64,000 nucleotides of DNA from Planctomycetota bacterium. Lineage in GTDB: Bacteria > Planctomycetota > Phycisphaerae > UBA1845. The position numbers were made by a program, and so were the translations under genes. Shown one piece after another: positions 1 through 9,174 of this stretch. The first letter of the stretch is position 1. Each line of letters begins with the position of its first letter. Below the pieces are notes generated by a model. It was not told where the DNA came from. It saw nothing but the letters and a program-made list of their open reading frames with translations, and did not search any database. The stretch spans positions 25,027-89,026 of the forward strand of contig JAJRPG010000096.1 of NCBI GenBank assembly GCA_024280855.1, in the 5' to 3' direction.

Positions 1-76
1 AGGAAGGAAACTGGATACTTGTCTTGTCTTTCCCATCGCTAGGCGAGTCGTTTTGGCAATCTCGATCCTCAACCAT
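1..76 (-). CDS. 5' end of an unidentified gene running off the left edge (next gene of the BREX operon)
   Basis: An ATG at 74-76 (minus strand) opens a frame with no stop before the window edge, giving only 25 residues starting MVEDRDCQNDSPSDGK. The start overlaps the last codons of pglX, whose stop is at 69-71. A strong Shine-Dalgarno stretch, GGAGGTGA, lies 6 nt upstream of it inside the pglX 3' end, so translational coupling is likely. By BREX gene order this could be pglZ, a helicase gene or an accessory gene, but the visible residues match nothing I recognise. Confidence is moderate that a gene starts here and none is placed on its identity. Confidence 0.55.
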   Translation of the reverse strand, partial: MVEDRDCQNDSPSDGKDKTSIQFPS

Positions 77-3000
77 GCTGCTTCACCTCCATGCGCACTA
101 CTCGCTTTTGATCGAGCGTCAGGTGATGGTCGTTGATCCGCTCGCCACCAAACTCGTCGTACCAAGGCAAGCCCGGTGGGTTCTTGCCGCGATCCTTTTT
201 CCACTTGATGTTGGGTTTCTTGCGCACGATGTTCGCCTCCATGAAGGGGCGGATGTTCATGCGCACGCCGTCGTTGAGGTCGGGGTTCCAGCCGATGGCC
301 TGCTCTTCGATAGGCTTCCATCGCACGAAGATGTCATACGGCGGCTCGCCCTCGGCGATCAGCTTGAGCTTTTCTTGGAGCTGCTGCGCCGCCAGCAGTC
401 GGGCATCCGCGCCGGACTCGTCTTGCGCGACGGCTTGCTCCTGCCGTTTGATCCAGTCACCGAGATAGGTGTAGATCAGGCGGTCGAGCAGCTTGGCATC
501 GAACATGTGGTAGTTGACCAGCGCGCCAAATCCATCCTGCTTGCGACCGTCCCAGATGTGCCAGATGAACGGGCGTTGGTCGAACATCTTTTGATGTTGC
601 TCAAAGAACCCATTGCGTATCCACTCATCGAGGCTCTTGCCACTGTATCCAACTGATGCCAGCAGCTCCTCCTGCATCGCGGGTGACCAAACGCTACCAT
701 AAGACTCAGACAGGATGGCCCGCACACGATCCGCCGCTGCACGCTCTCCGCGAACTGCTGGGATGCACACAATTCCATCGTCGTCGGTGAAACTCAATAG
801 TTCGTCACACCGCTCAACCAACCCTCGCGCTCGCTTGCTCAGGTGCATGGTGTCATCGAGTTCTGATGGCCAACGATAGCCCAGCAACCTAGCCACGCCT
901 ACTTGTAATGGTGAGGTGGACATCTCCGGCCAACCGTGGAATAGCCACTGCGTGGGATCATCGCTCTCCGGTTCAGGTAGGCCAGCCGGGTACTTCTGGA
1001 GTGCCACTTCCTGCCAGTGTTTGAGGTCGAAACTGATCTTGCCCACATTCCCATTGGTGACTTTCAGCGATTGGTCAATCGCGCGAACGGATTGGGAAAG
1101 GTCTCCAGACTCGGCGAAACACCACAGGGCATCGACGATGGTTTGGTCTGACGGCACAAGGACGCCAGTGTTTTGGTTGAACGGAATGCCGATGTAAAGA
1201 CTCGCGGGCAGATCGCTCATCAAGCTGATGACGACACCGCGACGCCCCCAGAATTGAGACCCCGCTTTCCAGATTCCACTCTTGTAGCCATTGAGTGCCA
1301 TGTCTTCCATGTATGAGTAAAGCTGACCGCTTCCATGTTCCCAGCGGACGATTTCACTCACTCCACCGAACATCATGGTTGTGTCCACTGTAGATTGTGA
1401 CGGCAACCAGATTTCGCCCCAGTGCTGCACCTCCCAGAGTTTGAACAGAAAGCGTGGCAGATCGAAAGTCTGCATCCCTGTTCCTGTGGATGCATGTGAA
1501 CTGAGCAGAACTCCCTGTTCTTCTGGAACGGTTGTTATCCGAGCATCTGGGTTATCGCGCTGCTGCTCTTGGCGAATGACGAACATACCCGCTTGGTGAT
1601 CGGAACGAAGTTGAGCAGCTTTCTCGTCGGGTTGCCTTACCGCTGAGACATCGAACCCAACCATTTCGTGGGCGACTGCGGGCGTAGTTGCTGACAGAGC
1701 GAGCAGAGCCACATTCACCACATGCCCACCGATAGTCTCGAACGCACCAGCACCAAGGCGGGCGACCGAATTCCATGTTCGATGCTTTAGCAAGTCTTCG
1801 CGCAGCTTGGTATAGGTAGTGAGGAACAGCCAGTTCTGCGGTGTGACGAGAGCGACCGTGCAATCTTTGGCACAGTAGTCCAGACATCGGATGACAAATG
1901 CCGTCGCAAGATCAGCCTTGCCTTTATTGTAGTGCTTCGCCAGATGAGCCTTGAGAGTATCGCCCTGTTTGCCCCGCCCAAGGTATGGCACATTAGTGAT
2001 GACAAGCGTGTAATCACTGGCCAACAATTCAGCAGCCTTGACCATCCCCGCAGCGGCGATGGCGCGCTCATGCACCTCGTCGTCGGCGTGTTCGGCTGTC
2101 AGCGCGGCGGCAAGGTAGGGTTGGAGCGTCTCGTAGTCGGCGGCGATAAGGTCGCCGGGAAGTTCACTGGGGTCGATCAGAGAACCGAGCGTCGGAGCCT
2201 GCGAGAACAGAGAGTGCAGGTTGCGCAGCCCTTCAAGGATCGGCTGCTTGCCGATGGCAGGCATGGGGACACCGGACTGCTCGGCAAGTTCAAGCCACTG
2301 CTCCTCGGTCGCGTGCGGCGCGATGCCGGAACAGGCGATGTGCAATTCGGGAAGTTCTCGATATCCGCCCGCGTCGGGGAATCGCCACGCCGCAAGCGCC
2401 AGCGCGAATGCCGCGATCTGCGTACATCGCTGGTCGATCTCAAGGCCGAAGATGTTGTCGCGCAAAACGGCATCGCAGGCATCGCTCGGCGATAGCCCTT
2501 CCTCCTTCATGCGAATACGCACCATCAGGTCGAACGACGCAACGAGAAAGTGACCCGACCCGCAGCAGGGGTCGAGTATCTTCAAGTCCTTGGCTTCTGT
2601 TGGCCAGCCGGAGAATGTTCCTGCCGCAGGCGTGCCGTCGGGCAGGAAGCGCAGGTACTCGAAATCGCAACCGGGCAGTGCCACGCGCTTGCGCCACTCG
2701 TCTTCGGAGAGTTCTTCCTTGTCCGCTCCCTCACGGTCGCGGCTCTGCAAGGCTTTGCCCGCCCACCACGCACCGAGTGTGTTGTGCAGCAGGAACAGCA
2801 CCATGTAGTGTTCGGTGAAAAGCTGCGTGACGGCGGGCAGTTCGTCCGCGCCGATCTTGACGCCCGATGCGTTGACCTCATCCTTGCGCTTGTCCTGCCA
2901 GAACTGGTAGACCCAGCCGAGGCTATCGTCGGCGGTGAACACATCCGGCGGCAGCGTGTCGAGCATCTTCTCCAACGCCCGCTTGGATTCCGGCGCGAGC

Positions 3001-3458
3001 GTGACGGCCAGCACCGGATCATCAGGCCGGAAGATTTGCGGCAGCATCCGCGACGCGAACCGGGCAGCAAGTGTCCAGCCGTCGATCCCGTCGTCTTTGG
3101 CAAGCTCCTCGCATTCTTCAAGACTAACGGGGACGCCTTCTTCATCGTGGATGAGCAGGTGGTTCTCCGCGAGAAACCGGGCGAACAGCATTCGATGCCA
3201 GTGTTCGTATGCACACTCAACGGCGAGATGATCGATGGCTTGCTTGCCCGCCTTGTCGCGGCGGTCGCCAAGCTGGCGAGCCTTGGCGCGGAGCTTCTTG
3301 CGAAGCTCCTTCCCGTCGGGCGTCATGTGGTCAAAGGGCTTGGCCTGATCGACGGCCAGCCCTTTCAGCGCCTCCCGCGCCGCATCCTCGGCGATGTCTC
3401 GCGCCTTGATGACGGTTTTTTCGAGTTGCTTGCGAAGTTTCTGATGCAGTGCGGGCAT
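69..3458 (-). CDS. pglX: BREX adenine-specific DNA methyltransferase PglX
   Basis: PglX is the BREX N6-adenine methyltransferase that marks host DNA and is also needed for phage exclusion. The product is 1129 residues, the usual size for PglX. The SAM-binding motif I is DPCCGSG at about residues 296-302, followed by an Eco57I-type methylase core. The catalytic motif IV, normally NPPY, reads NVPY at about residues 489-492 (codons AAT GTG CCA TAC), in the context ITNVPYLGRGKQ. The long N-terminal helical region and the C-terminal half (target recognition) are of normal length and uninterrupted. The gene lies 15 nt after the HEPN-like gene and overlaps the next gene at the left edge. Family assignment is firm; whether the variant motif IV is active cannot be judged from sequence alone. 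Confidence 0.93.
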   Translation of the reverse strand: MPALHQKLRKQLEKTVIKARDIAEDAAREALKGLAVDQAKPFDHMTPDGKELRKKLRAKARQLGDRRDKAGKQAIDHLAVECAYEHWHRMLFARFLAENHLLIHDEEGVPVSLEECEELAKDDGIDGWTLAARFASRMLPQIFRPDDPVLAVTLAPESKRALEKMLDTLPPDVFTADDSLGWVYQFWQDKRKDEVNASGVKIGADELPAVTQLFTEHYMVLFLLHNTLGAWWAGKALQSRDREGADKEELSEDEWRKRVALPGCDFEYLRFLPDGTPAAGTFSGWPTEAKDLKILDPCCGSGHFLVASFDLMVRIRMKEEGLSPSDACDAVLRDNIFGLEIDQRCTQIAAFALALAAWRFPDAGGYRELPELHIACSGIAPHATEEQWLELAEQSGVPMPAIGKQPILEGLRNLHSLFSQAPTLGSLIDPSELPGDLIAADYETLQPYLAAALTAEHADDEVHERAIAAAGMVKAAELLASDYTLVITNVPYLGRGKQGDTLKAHLAKHYNKGKADLATAFVIRCLDYCAKDCTVALVTPQNWLFLTTYTKLREDLLKHRTWNSVARLGAGAFETIGGHVVNVALLALSATTPAVAHEMVGFDVSAVRQPDEKAAQLRSDHQAGMFVIRQEQQRDNPDARITTVPEEQGVLLSSHASTGTGMQTFDLPRFLFKLWEVQHWGEIWLPSQSTVDTTMMFGGVSEIVRWEHGSGQLYSYMEDMALNGYKSGIWKAGSQFWGRRGVVISLMSDLPASLYIGIPFNQNTGVLVPSDQTIVDALWCFAESGDLSQSVRAIDQSLKVTNGNVGKISFDLKHWQEVALQKYPAGLPEPESDDPTQWLFHGWPEMSTSPLQVGVARLLGYRWPSELDDTMHLSKRARGLVERCDELLSFTDDDGIVCIPAVRGERAAADRVRAILSESYGSVWSPAMQEELLASVGYSGKSLDEWIRNGFFEQHQKMFDQRPFIWHIWDGRKQDGFGALVNYHMFDAKLLDRLIYTYLGDWIKRQEQAVAQDESGADARLLAAQQLQEKLKLIAEGEPPYDIFVRWKPIEEQAIGWNPDLNDGVRMNIRPFMEANIVRKKPNIKWKKDRGKNPPGLPWYDEFGGERINDHHLTLDQKRVVRMEVKQHG

Positions 3459-3473
3459 TACTTAGTTCCTAGG

Positions 3474-3959
3474 TCAAGCGGTGATCCGGAGCAGGTTTTC
3501 AACAAGCCTAACTAGCTTGACCATATGTGCGTGCTTCGGGTTGAAAACAGGAAAGGCAAACGACGCTGGATAAACAACTTGGCCATCGGCCTTCGGTTGC
3601 CAAGGGTATTCAGGGTTCGGCTGAGAAAAGCCCGCATAGGAGGGAGCAAGTCGCTGAATCTGCTCGGCAAGGGGCAACAACGAATTGATAAACGAGCGAA
3701 AAACTGACCTTTCTTTGTATCCGAGCTGCCGTCGCAAGTCCGGGCGTCCTCTGATATGGTGAAGTAGCCGAACAAACCCAGCATGCGTCTTGGCCGGAGG
3801 AGCGTTTTTCTGGGGCGCCAAGAGACCCTTCGCCAGTTTCTCAGTTACCATTTGCAGGTAGTGCAATTGATGCGAATAGTCGCAGCGCTTGCGATTCAGA
3901 AGGACTCGTATCTCGGCGTCACTACGAGCTTGGGCTAGGAATGCTTCGCGCCAGTTCAT
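3474..3959 (-). CDS. HEPN-like small protein inside the BREX operon
   Basis: A 161-residue protein starting MNWREAFLAQARSD. The start is set by an ATGA overlap with the stop of the upstream 102-residue gene (TGA at 3956-3958, ATG at 3957-3959); an upstream in-frame start is less likely. The N-terminal half has the helical pattern of HEPN domains, with a YSHQLHYLQMVTEKLAKG helix similar to the conserved AEKALK helix. An RCDYSH string (Rx4H, residues 25-30) is present but not at the usual catalytic position late in the domain, so RNase activity is doubtful. The C-terminal part (PNPEYPWQ onward) is not recognised. HEPN proteins often occur in toxin pairs and defence loci; here the likely role is as an accessory to BREX, together with its translationally coupled partner. 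Confidence 0.68.
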   Translation of the reverse strand: MNWREAFLAQARSDAEIRVLLNRKRCDYSHQLHYLQMVTEKLAKGLLAPQKNAPPAKTHAGFVRLLHHIRGRPDLRRQLGYKERSVFRSFINSLLPLAEQIQRLAPSYAGFSQPNPEYPWQPKADGQVVYPASFAFPVFNPKHAHMVKLVRLVENLLRITA

Positions 3960-4264
3960 TCTCCATCCTCCAGCTCCACGGCGCTGTCCCAATCACCCCA
4001 GTCTGGTGGAAGCTTCAGTTTGCGAAACTCATCGGGCCTAATCAGCGCAACCCCCGATGGCGCGGGCAGGTCATCGGACGGCGACGGCTTGAAAAAGAAC
4101 GGATGCACATGCTCGTCGTCGCTCTGTGGGATTGTCGAATGAAGTTCGACGAGGCGAACCTCGTTGTCATTTGGAAACCAAAATACCTTGCTGATCTCTG
4201 GGTCGGATTGCCTGTTTTCCTTGGCAAGCAACTCGGCTTGGCGTTTCACATCTGATTTCTGCAT
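3956..4264 (-). CDS. small acidic protein coupled to the HEPN-like gene
   Basis: A 102-residue protein with no signal peptide or membrane segment, encoded 29 nt after brxC and overlapping the HEPN-like gene by 4 nt. It has a charged N-terminal helix (MQKSDVKRQAELLAKENRQ), a central beta-rich part (KVFWFPNDNEVRLVE then HPFFFKPSPSDD), an ALIRPDEF segment and an acidic C-terminus (ELEDGE). It has none of the GS...DxD residues of the MNT nucleotidyltransferases that usually partner HEPN proteins, so this is not a standard HEPN/MNT pair. From memory, similar short proteins do sit next to HEPN genes elsewhere, but I cannot name a family. An inhibitor or adaptor of the HEPN protein is a plausible inference only. 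Confidence 0.75.
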   Translation of the reverse strand: MQKSDVKRQAELLAKENRQSDPEISKVFWFPNDNEVRLVELHSTIPQSDDEHVHPFFFKPSPSDDLPAPSGVALIRPDEFRKLKLPPDWGDWDSAVELEDGE

Positions 4265-4293
4265 GGTAGCGACTCACTTTCGTTGGATATCTG

Positions 4294-7200
4294 CTAGATG
4301 ACCACCGGGCCGTCCTTTAGCTTCGTACTGATCTCGTCGCGCGCTTTGCCGAGCCACGCCTCCATCTCTTTGGTGTCCTTGATCGTGGCCGACGGCAGCG
4401 TGACCTTCACGGACTTGGGTTCTAGTTCCTTGGCTGCGGCGAGCATGGCGTTGGCGAAACGCTGCGGCAGCGCGTCGGCCAGCGTCTTCCAGTCGCTTAT
4501 GCTTCTGCCCTGCAACGAGGTAAGAAGTTCGTCCTCCGTGCCGACCTTGACCTTCGGCAACGAGGTGATGTCGCAGTTCGCACGGATCGATGCACGCTTG
4601 TCCTTGTCGAGCTTCTTCCATGTATCCGATCCGGTGAGCTTCTTCTTCTCCACCTCGAAGATGTCCGTGCAGGCTTGGCTCGCCTTGGTCAGTTCCCCGC
4701 GCAGTGCATCGGTAACGCTCTTACACAGCGGCGGAACCGGATCGGTGCTGTTCAGCAGGGATCGTTGATCGATGATAGCCGCAACCTGTGGCGCAACCTC
4801 TTCGACGACCTGCATCCCGTCGGCGTGCTTGATGAGTTCTTGCAGTGACCGCCAGCGGGGCAGGCGTGTCTTGCCAAGCTCGGCGGTCTTCTCCCATTCC
4901 TCAGCCTGCTTGGTCAGGTCAGCCTGCTTATCGAACAAGGCGATTATTTGTTCGTTGCCACCAAGGTTGCCGATGTCTTCCAACTCGGTCGTGGCTGGCT
5001 TGGCGGGCAGCGGCGGCTCACCGCCTGCGGCCTCCGCCCGACTGAGCATTTCCTTCACAAACACCGTGGCCTTGTTGGATTCGTCGTTGGACTTGCATGT
5101 AATGTCCGCCGTCTGGAACAACTTGCGAACGGCGATGCGCTGCTTGGCGCTGACCGTGGCGATCTCAACACGGAAGTCGGTCGCGCGAATCTTCGTCCGC
5201 TCAAGCTCGGTAGCTTCCAGCGACTTACCGTTCAGCGACGCGCGAATGTGTCCCGTCGCCAGCAGCGCGAGCAACGCGCCTTCGATGGCGTCCTGCGGCC
5301 AACCGTATGGCTCATCCTCGAAGTGCTTACGGATTTCGCTGCCTTTCTTCCCAGCAGTGATGTAGTTCAGGACTTCGCCGCAGACGGCGTTCTTGTCTAT
5401 GTCTCCTGTGTAGCCGATCGCATCGAGTGCGTTGCCGTCACCTTTCTTGGCTCGATCAAACACTTTTCCCCAACGAGGGTCATCAGCCATGTCGAACTGC
5501 GGGTACATGCGGACGAGCGAATCCTCCGCCGCGTCCTGCACCTTGGCCGACAACAACATCCCCGCGACTTCGTTGCCGCCGCCTTGGATGACGCGCGTGC
5601 CGCCGAAGATGTCCGAGAGAATCGAATCCATGGCCGTCTTGGCTGCATCGAGTCGGGTCTGCATCGACTGCCGAGCTTCCTTGCCCTCGTTCGAGGTGGG
5701 GATGCCCTTGGTTTGCAGGGTTTCCTCCGCCGCCTTGTGTTCCGAGAGAGTCTTCTTGAAGTCTTCGGCGGCGCGGCGCTGGATGTAGACGGAGAGCAGG
5801 GGCGAGTCGGTGCCAGCAGCGCGTGCCTCAGAGAGGATGGTCTTTTCATTCACACTCCAACCGTCACGAATCCACACTGGGATGGTCTGACCGGACGGCT
5901 TGGGGGCGTCCTCGGTGAAGTGCGTTTCGATCTTGCGCGACTCTTTGCACTTGCCTTGTACGAGCTTCACGCTCTTGAGTTGCTTGGCGCATTCCTCGCG
6001 GAGCATGTCGGTTCGTAGGTCGGCCATGCGCTGCGCGTCGTTGAAGATGCGGGACTGCTTTTCGCGGTACGCAGCGTCCCACTCGCTGCTCTCGCGGGTT
6101 TGTAGACGGTACTCGCTATCGACCTGCATCAACTCGCCGCCCTGCACAAGGCCGTTGAGCAGTTCAGGGATGCGTTTGCGCAATTCTGTGCTGTCCGCCG
6201 TGAGGTCTTCGACGAGCAGGTCAGCCAGCATGTCAGGCGTGGCGCGGATGCCGACATCGGAACCGGGTTCGCGCGAGAGCTTGCTGATGAGGAAGATCAA
6301 GGCGCAGAGCCGCGAGCGGAGTTTGCCATCGTCGGAGCCGTCGCGTTGCTTGCGGACAATTTCGTCAATCTCGCGCAACAACACCCCGGTCTGAATCATG
6401 TTGGTGGATACTTGGTCGTAGAGGAAGTCGCCGGGGATCACCGTTCCGAGTGGATCGTCGGCGCTGTCACGGACAGCCTCGAAGACAATCCGAAGTTGCG
6501 TGCGAAGTTGCCCGGTCGTGCCTGCTTTGTCCACGGCACGCAGAACCTTCTCCCAGAAGCGTCGTCGCACGGGCAGCAGCGGGTAGTCGGCGACGATGAT
6601 GTCTTGGTCTTCGGTTCGTTGCTCGATTCTGGTGCCGCTGAGGTGGCGCGAAATCTCCCCGCTGTGCGTCGAGAGCATGTCGCGGATAACCTGCTCCTTG
6701 TCCGGCTTCTTGGCTAGCACCATCTTGCGCGTGACCGTCTCAACATCGGTGTCTGAAAGCTCGATTGGCACCCTGAAACGCCCCATGAGCTTCTGGAGTT
6801 GCGGCGTTCCGGTCAGCGCCGTTTGCCCCGTGCCGACGAACAGCACGCGACCGCCCAGTTTCTTGCAGCACTCTTCGGTCAGTTCCTGAACCGCGTAGGT
6901 TCGCTCCGCGTTTTCGCCGATGTATTGCTGCACCTCGTCTAGTACGATCAGCGTGCAGGGAAACTCTCCGTCAACGGTGAGGGCGTCCCGAATGGCGGCG
7001 GTCATCTCGGTGTTGCTGACATCCTTGCAGACGGGGAATTGCGCTTTGAGGAGTGACTTCGCCTCCGCCGGGCTGGATGCGAACGATGCATCGGCCTTCA
7101 AAAGTGCGTTCGCGATGACGGGCGACACATACATATGGTGGAGTTCTTTGTTCCAATCCCGTTTCGCGGCTTCGACCGATGCACGCACCGCGTCATAGAT

Positions 7201-7737
7201 GCCGTTGCTTTTGAGCCACATCACGAAGCGGGCGGTGGGATACTCTTCCGGCAGGTCTTTCGACCGGAATATGATCGACAGCAGCGCGAGCCGAACACTC
7301 TCACTCGCGCCTGCACCCAGCGTCCCGGCTGCGGCGTGCAAGCCACCTTCTTGCTTGCCCTTGGTGGAAAGCTCCTTGAGCAGGTCTTTGATGTCTTGCG
7401 AAAGTGTCGTGGGCAGTCCGCGTGCGGCAGCGTCGTCGTCTGGAAAGCGGAAATCCAGCCATAGGTACTGGAGCATTTTGACGAGGTGCGACTTGCCGCT
7501 TCCGAAGAAGCCGCTCACCCAGACGGCGGGCTGTTCCGGGCGGTCGAGGTTCGATAGATAGGTGCTGAGGATTCGCTCCATGCCCTTGGCGTACTGGCCT
7601 TCGCAGACGAAGTTCTCAAGCTCGAACCGAAGAGTACGCAACTCCTCCTCCGTCCGCATGTCCATAACCTTGGCCACGCCGTTGTTGAGGAGTTGGACAT
7701 CCTTGGGGTCTTTGAGGAACAGTTCGCGGTTCTTCAT
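4294..7737 (-). CDS. brxC: BREX P-loop ATPase BrxC
   Basis: BrxC is the very large P-loop protein (PglY/BrxC family) that is essential for BREX defence. The product is 1147 residues, normal for the family. The N-terminus ELFLKDPKDVQLLNNGVAKV is characteristic. Walker A GFFGSGKS lies at residues 76-83 and a Walker B-type IVLDEVQQYI follows near residues 264-273, then a sensor-like segment GRVLFVGTGQTAL. The C-terminal half is mostly helical with coiled-coil stretches. The start codon overlaps the brxB stop by 4 nt (ATGA), indicating coupled translation. The gene is intact and GC-rich like the rest of the island. Confidence 0.95.
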   Translation of the reverse strand: MKNRELFLKDPKDVQLLNNGVAKVMDMRTEEELRTLRFELENFVCEGQYAKGMERILSTYLSNLDRPEQPAVWVSGFFGSGKSHLVKMLQYLWLDFRFPDDDAAARGLPTTLSQDIKDLLKELSTKGKQEGGLHAAAGTLGAGASESVRLALLSIIFRSKDLPEEYPTARFVMWLKSNGIYDAVRASVEAAKRDWNKELHHMYVSPVIANALLKADASFASSPAEAKSLLKAQFPVCKDVSNTEMTAAIRDALTVDGEFPCTLIVLDEVQQYIGENAERTYAVQELTEECCKKLGGRVLFVGTGQTALTGTPQLQKLMGRFRVPIELSDTDVETVTRKMVLAKKPDKEQVIRDMLSTHSGEISRHLSGTRIEQRTEDQDIIVADYPLLPVRRRFWEKVLRAVDKAGTTGQLRTQLRIVFEAVRDSADDPLGTVIPGDFLYDQVSTNMIQTGVLLREIDEIVRKQRDGSDDGKLRSRLCALIFLISKLSREPGSDVGIRATPDMLADLLVEDLTADSTELRKRIPELLNGLVQGGELMQVDSEYRLQTRESSEWDAAYREKQSRIFNDAQRMADLRTDMLREECAKQLKSVKLVQGKCKESRKIETHFTEDAPKPSGQTIPVWIRDGWSVNEKTILSEARAAGTDSPLLSVYIQRRAAEDFKKTLSEHKAAEETLQTKGIPTSNEGKEARQSMQTRLDAAKTAMDSILSDIFGGTRVIQGGGNEVAGMLLSAKVQDAAEDSLVRMYPQFDMADDPRWGKVFDRAKKGDGNALDAIGYTGDIDKNAVCGEVLNYITAGKKGSEIRKHFEDEPYGWPQDAIEGALLALLATGHIRASLNGKSLEATELERTKIRATDFRVEIATVSAKQRIAVRKLFQTADITCKSNDESNKATVFVKEMLSRAEAAGGEPPLPAKPATTELEDIGNLGGNEQIIALFDKQADLTKQAEEWEKTAELGKTRLPRWRSLQELIKHADGMQVVEEVAPQVAAIIDQRSLLNSTDPVPPLCKSVTDALRGELTKASQACTDIFEVEKKKLTGSDTWKKLDKDKRASIRANCDITSLPKVKVGTEDELLTSLQGRSISDWKTLADALPQRFANAMLAAAKELEPKSVKVTLPSATIKDTKEMEAWLGKARDEISTKLKDGPVVI

Positions 7738-8294
7738 AAGCCATGCGCTCCTTCGCGTGTGGTGATCGGCACGGCGAGGTAGTTCCAGCCGTCACGGGCA
7801 TCCAATAGCCGATAGTTGTTGTTCTCGAATTCGCCGGGGAAAAAGGCGAGCAGCCGACCACGGATCGAGGACTCTACCGCGCCAATCAGATCGGAGACCT
7901 TTATAAGTCCGAACAGGCACGCGATTCCGTGGATCGCTACGACCGTGTTGGCGTCCGCTGCCTCGTCATCCAACGCCGACTTGACCCGTGCCGATACAAA
8001 ATCGAGGAAGCCGGACATCGCCATCTCAAGATCGTCCGGCGCTTTGAAGTAGTCCTCGCGATAATCCTCCGCTGCCATCCACTCAGCGAATGCGCCCGCG
8101 ACATCCACGAGCTTCCAACCGTGTTTGGCACTCGTGGTCGCAATCTCGAACTCGCCAAGGCGGATGCGCAGGCGGCGTTCGTCGGTCTTGTCGTAGACGG
8201 CGAACCAAACCCGTTGCGCGCCGGCTAGGTTCTGCTCCCAAGGCAGGGCAGCAAAGCGTCCGTAGTTCTCGACGAGTTGTTCGATCCTACCCAT
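7734..8294 (-). CDS. brxB: BREX protein BrxB (DUF1788)
   Basis: A 186-residue protein matching the DUF1788 family, one of the conserved small BREX components. Typical features are the N-terminal IEQLVENYGRFAALPWEQNLAGAQRVWFAVYDKTDERRLR, the central region where a partner helix is expected, and the C-terminal FPGEFENNNYRLLDARDGWNYLAVPI, which closely follows the family pattern. Its biochemical role is not known in detail. It overlaps brxA by 8 nt at its 5' end and brxC by 4 nt at its 3' end, so brxA-brxB-brxC are translated as one coupled unit. Confidence 0.92.
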   Translation of the reverse strand: MGRIEQLVENYGRFAALPWEQNLAGAQRVWFAVYDKTDERRLRIRLGEFEIATTSAKHGWKLVDVAGAFAEWMAAEDYREDYFKAPDDLEMAMSGFLDFVSARVKSALDDEAADANTVVAIHGIACLFGLIKVSDLIGAVESSIRGRLLAFFPGEFENNNYRLLDARDGWNYLAVPITTREGAHGL

Positions 8295-9075
8295 GCATCG
8301 CTTCCTTCTCGCGTTGGGTCAGTAGACCGTTGAAGCTCACTTCCACGACCGTTCCGAGTCGTCGGTAGTCCAACCATTCCCGTCTCGAAGCCTCGGCGGT
8401 CATCGCGTGCAGTTCCTCGGTGGGAGCATCGAGAATCCCCGTCCAGAAGGTGCTGAACATCATCTGGCCGCGAGCGCCGGAGAGGTATCCGAGCAGCAGC
8501 GCGTAAGCGGTGTTCGCAGGGGTGACGACCGGATGCCGTCTTAGCTTTGGCCGACGACCTTCAAGGTGGCCGGATTGCGTCCATGAGGACAGTGCGTTGC
8601 GTGCGATCTTGTTCCGTGTCGGCGGGTTGAAGCGGCTTGGGTCGGATGCCTCCACTGCCTCCTCCAGTTCTGCGCTTGTCACGGTGTCACCTATGCGTGC
8701 CGACAGGACACGCGAGGCCGTCATGCGCAAGAGTGGGTCGCGGGCGTTCGCGCAAAGACAAGCCAGCAATGGCCGTCCTTCGTCATCGAGTTCCCAGAAG
8801 AATCGCAGGTGCCTGAACAGATGGACGGCGGCGTCCAGCCCATACACCTCGCTCAGACGCTGCGCCGTCAGGCGACGGTTCGATGCCGTCTTCTTGGCCA
8901 GCACATTTTCCTCGGTGATCGCCGCGCGATAGTCCGCCAGTGATGCGCCACCGGGTGTCGTCTCCAGAACACTGGCCAGTTCCGACAGCATCATCGTGCG
9001 ACTCGTGTGCGTTCCGCGCGCACCGCTGCGGAATCCGAGTTCTGCTGGCAAGGTTGTCGGAGGAGACTCGATCAT
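8287..9075 (-). CDS. brxA: BREX protein BrxA (DUF1819)
   Basis: A 262-residue protein of the DUF1819/BrxA family, a small helical protein described as NusB-like. Recognisable parts are the N-terminal GTHTSRTMMLSELASVL, the segment RLTAQRLSEVYGLD, and the C-terminal SRREWLDYRRLGTVVEVSFNGLL. It is the first core BREX gene of the operon; the upstream HTH gene is about 100 nt away on the same strand. The frame is intact. The 5' leader (9076-9174) shows no obvious strong ribosome site, so the exact start could be a little downstream. Confidence 0.9.
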   Translation of the reverse strand: MIESPPTTLPAELGFRSGARGTHTSRTMMLSELASVLETTPGGASLADYRAAITEENVLAKKTASNRRLTAQRLSEVYGLDAAVHLFRHLRFFWELDDEGRPLLACLCANARDPLLRMTASRVLSARIGDTVTSAELEEAVEASDPSRFNPPTRNKIARNALSSWTQSGHLEGRRPKLRRHPVVTPANTAYALLLGYLSGARGQMMFSTFWTGILDAPTEELHAMTAEASRREWLDYRRLGTVVEVSFNGLLTQREKEAMHG

Positions 9076-9174
9076 CTCGTTGTCCGGTCTTGTGTGTCAC
9101 ATGCATCTATCCCGTAGACCGCTTCCACGGGTATGGCGCGATTCCGTCCGCACTAGGCTCAGGTCGCGCCGACC

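Noticed and set aside
24..656. Long plus-strand open frames opposite pglX
   Set aside because: They are antisense to a well-matched gene, have no ribosome site and match no family; such frames are common in GC-rich DNA.
3474..4264. Standard HEPN/MNT toxin-antitoxin pair
   Set aside because: The partner lacks the GS...DxD nucleotidyltransferase motif.
4948..6018. A 356-residue plus-strand frame opposite brxC
   Set aside because: It is antisense to the intact brxC and has no family features.
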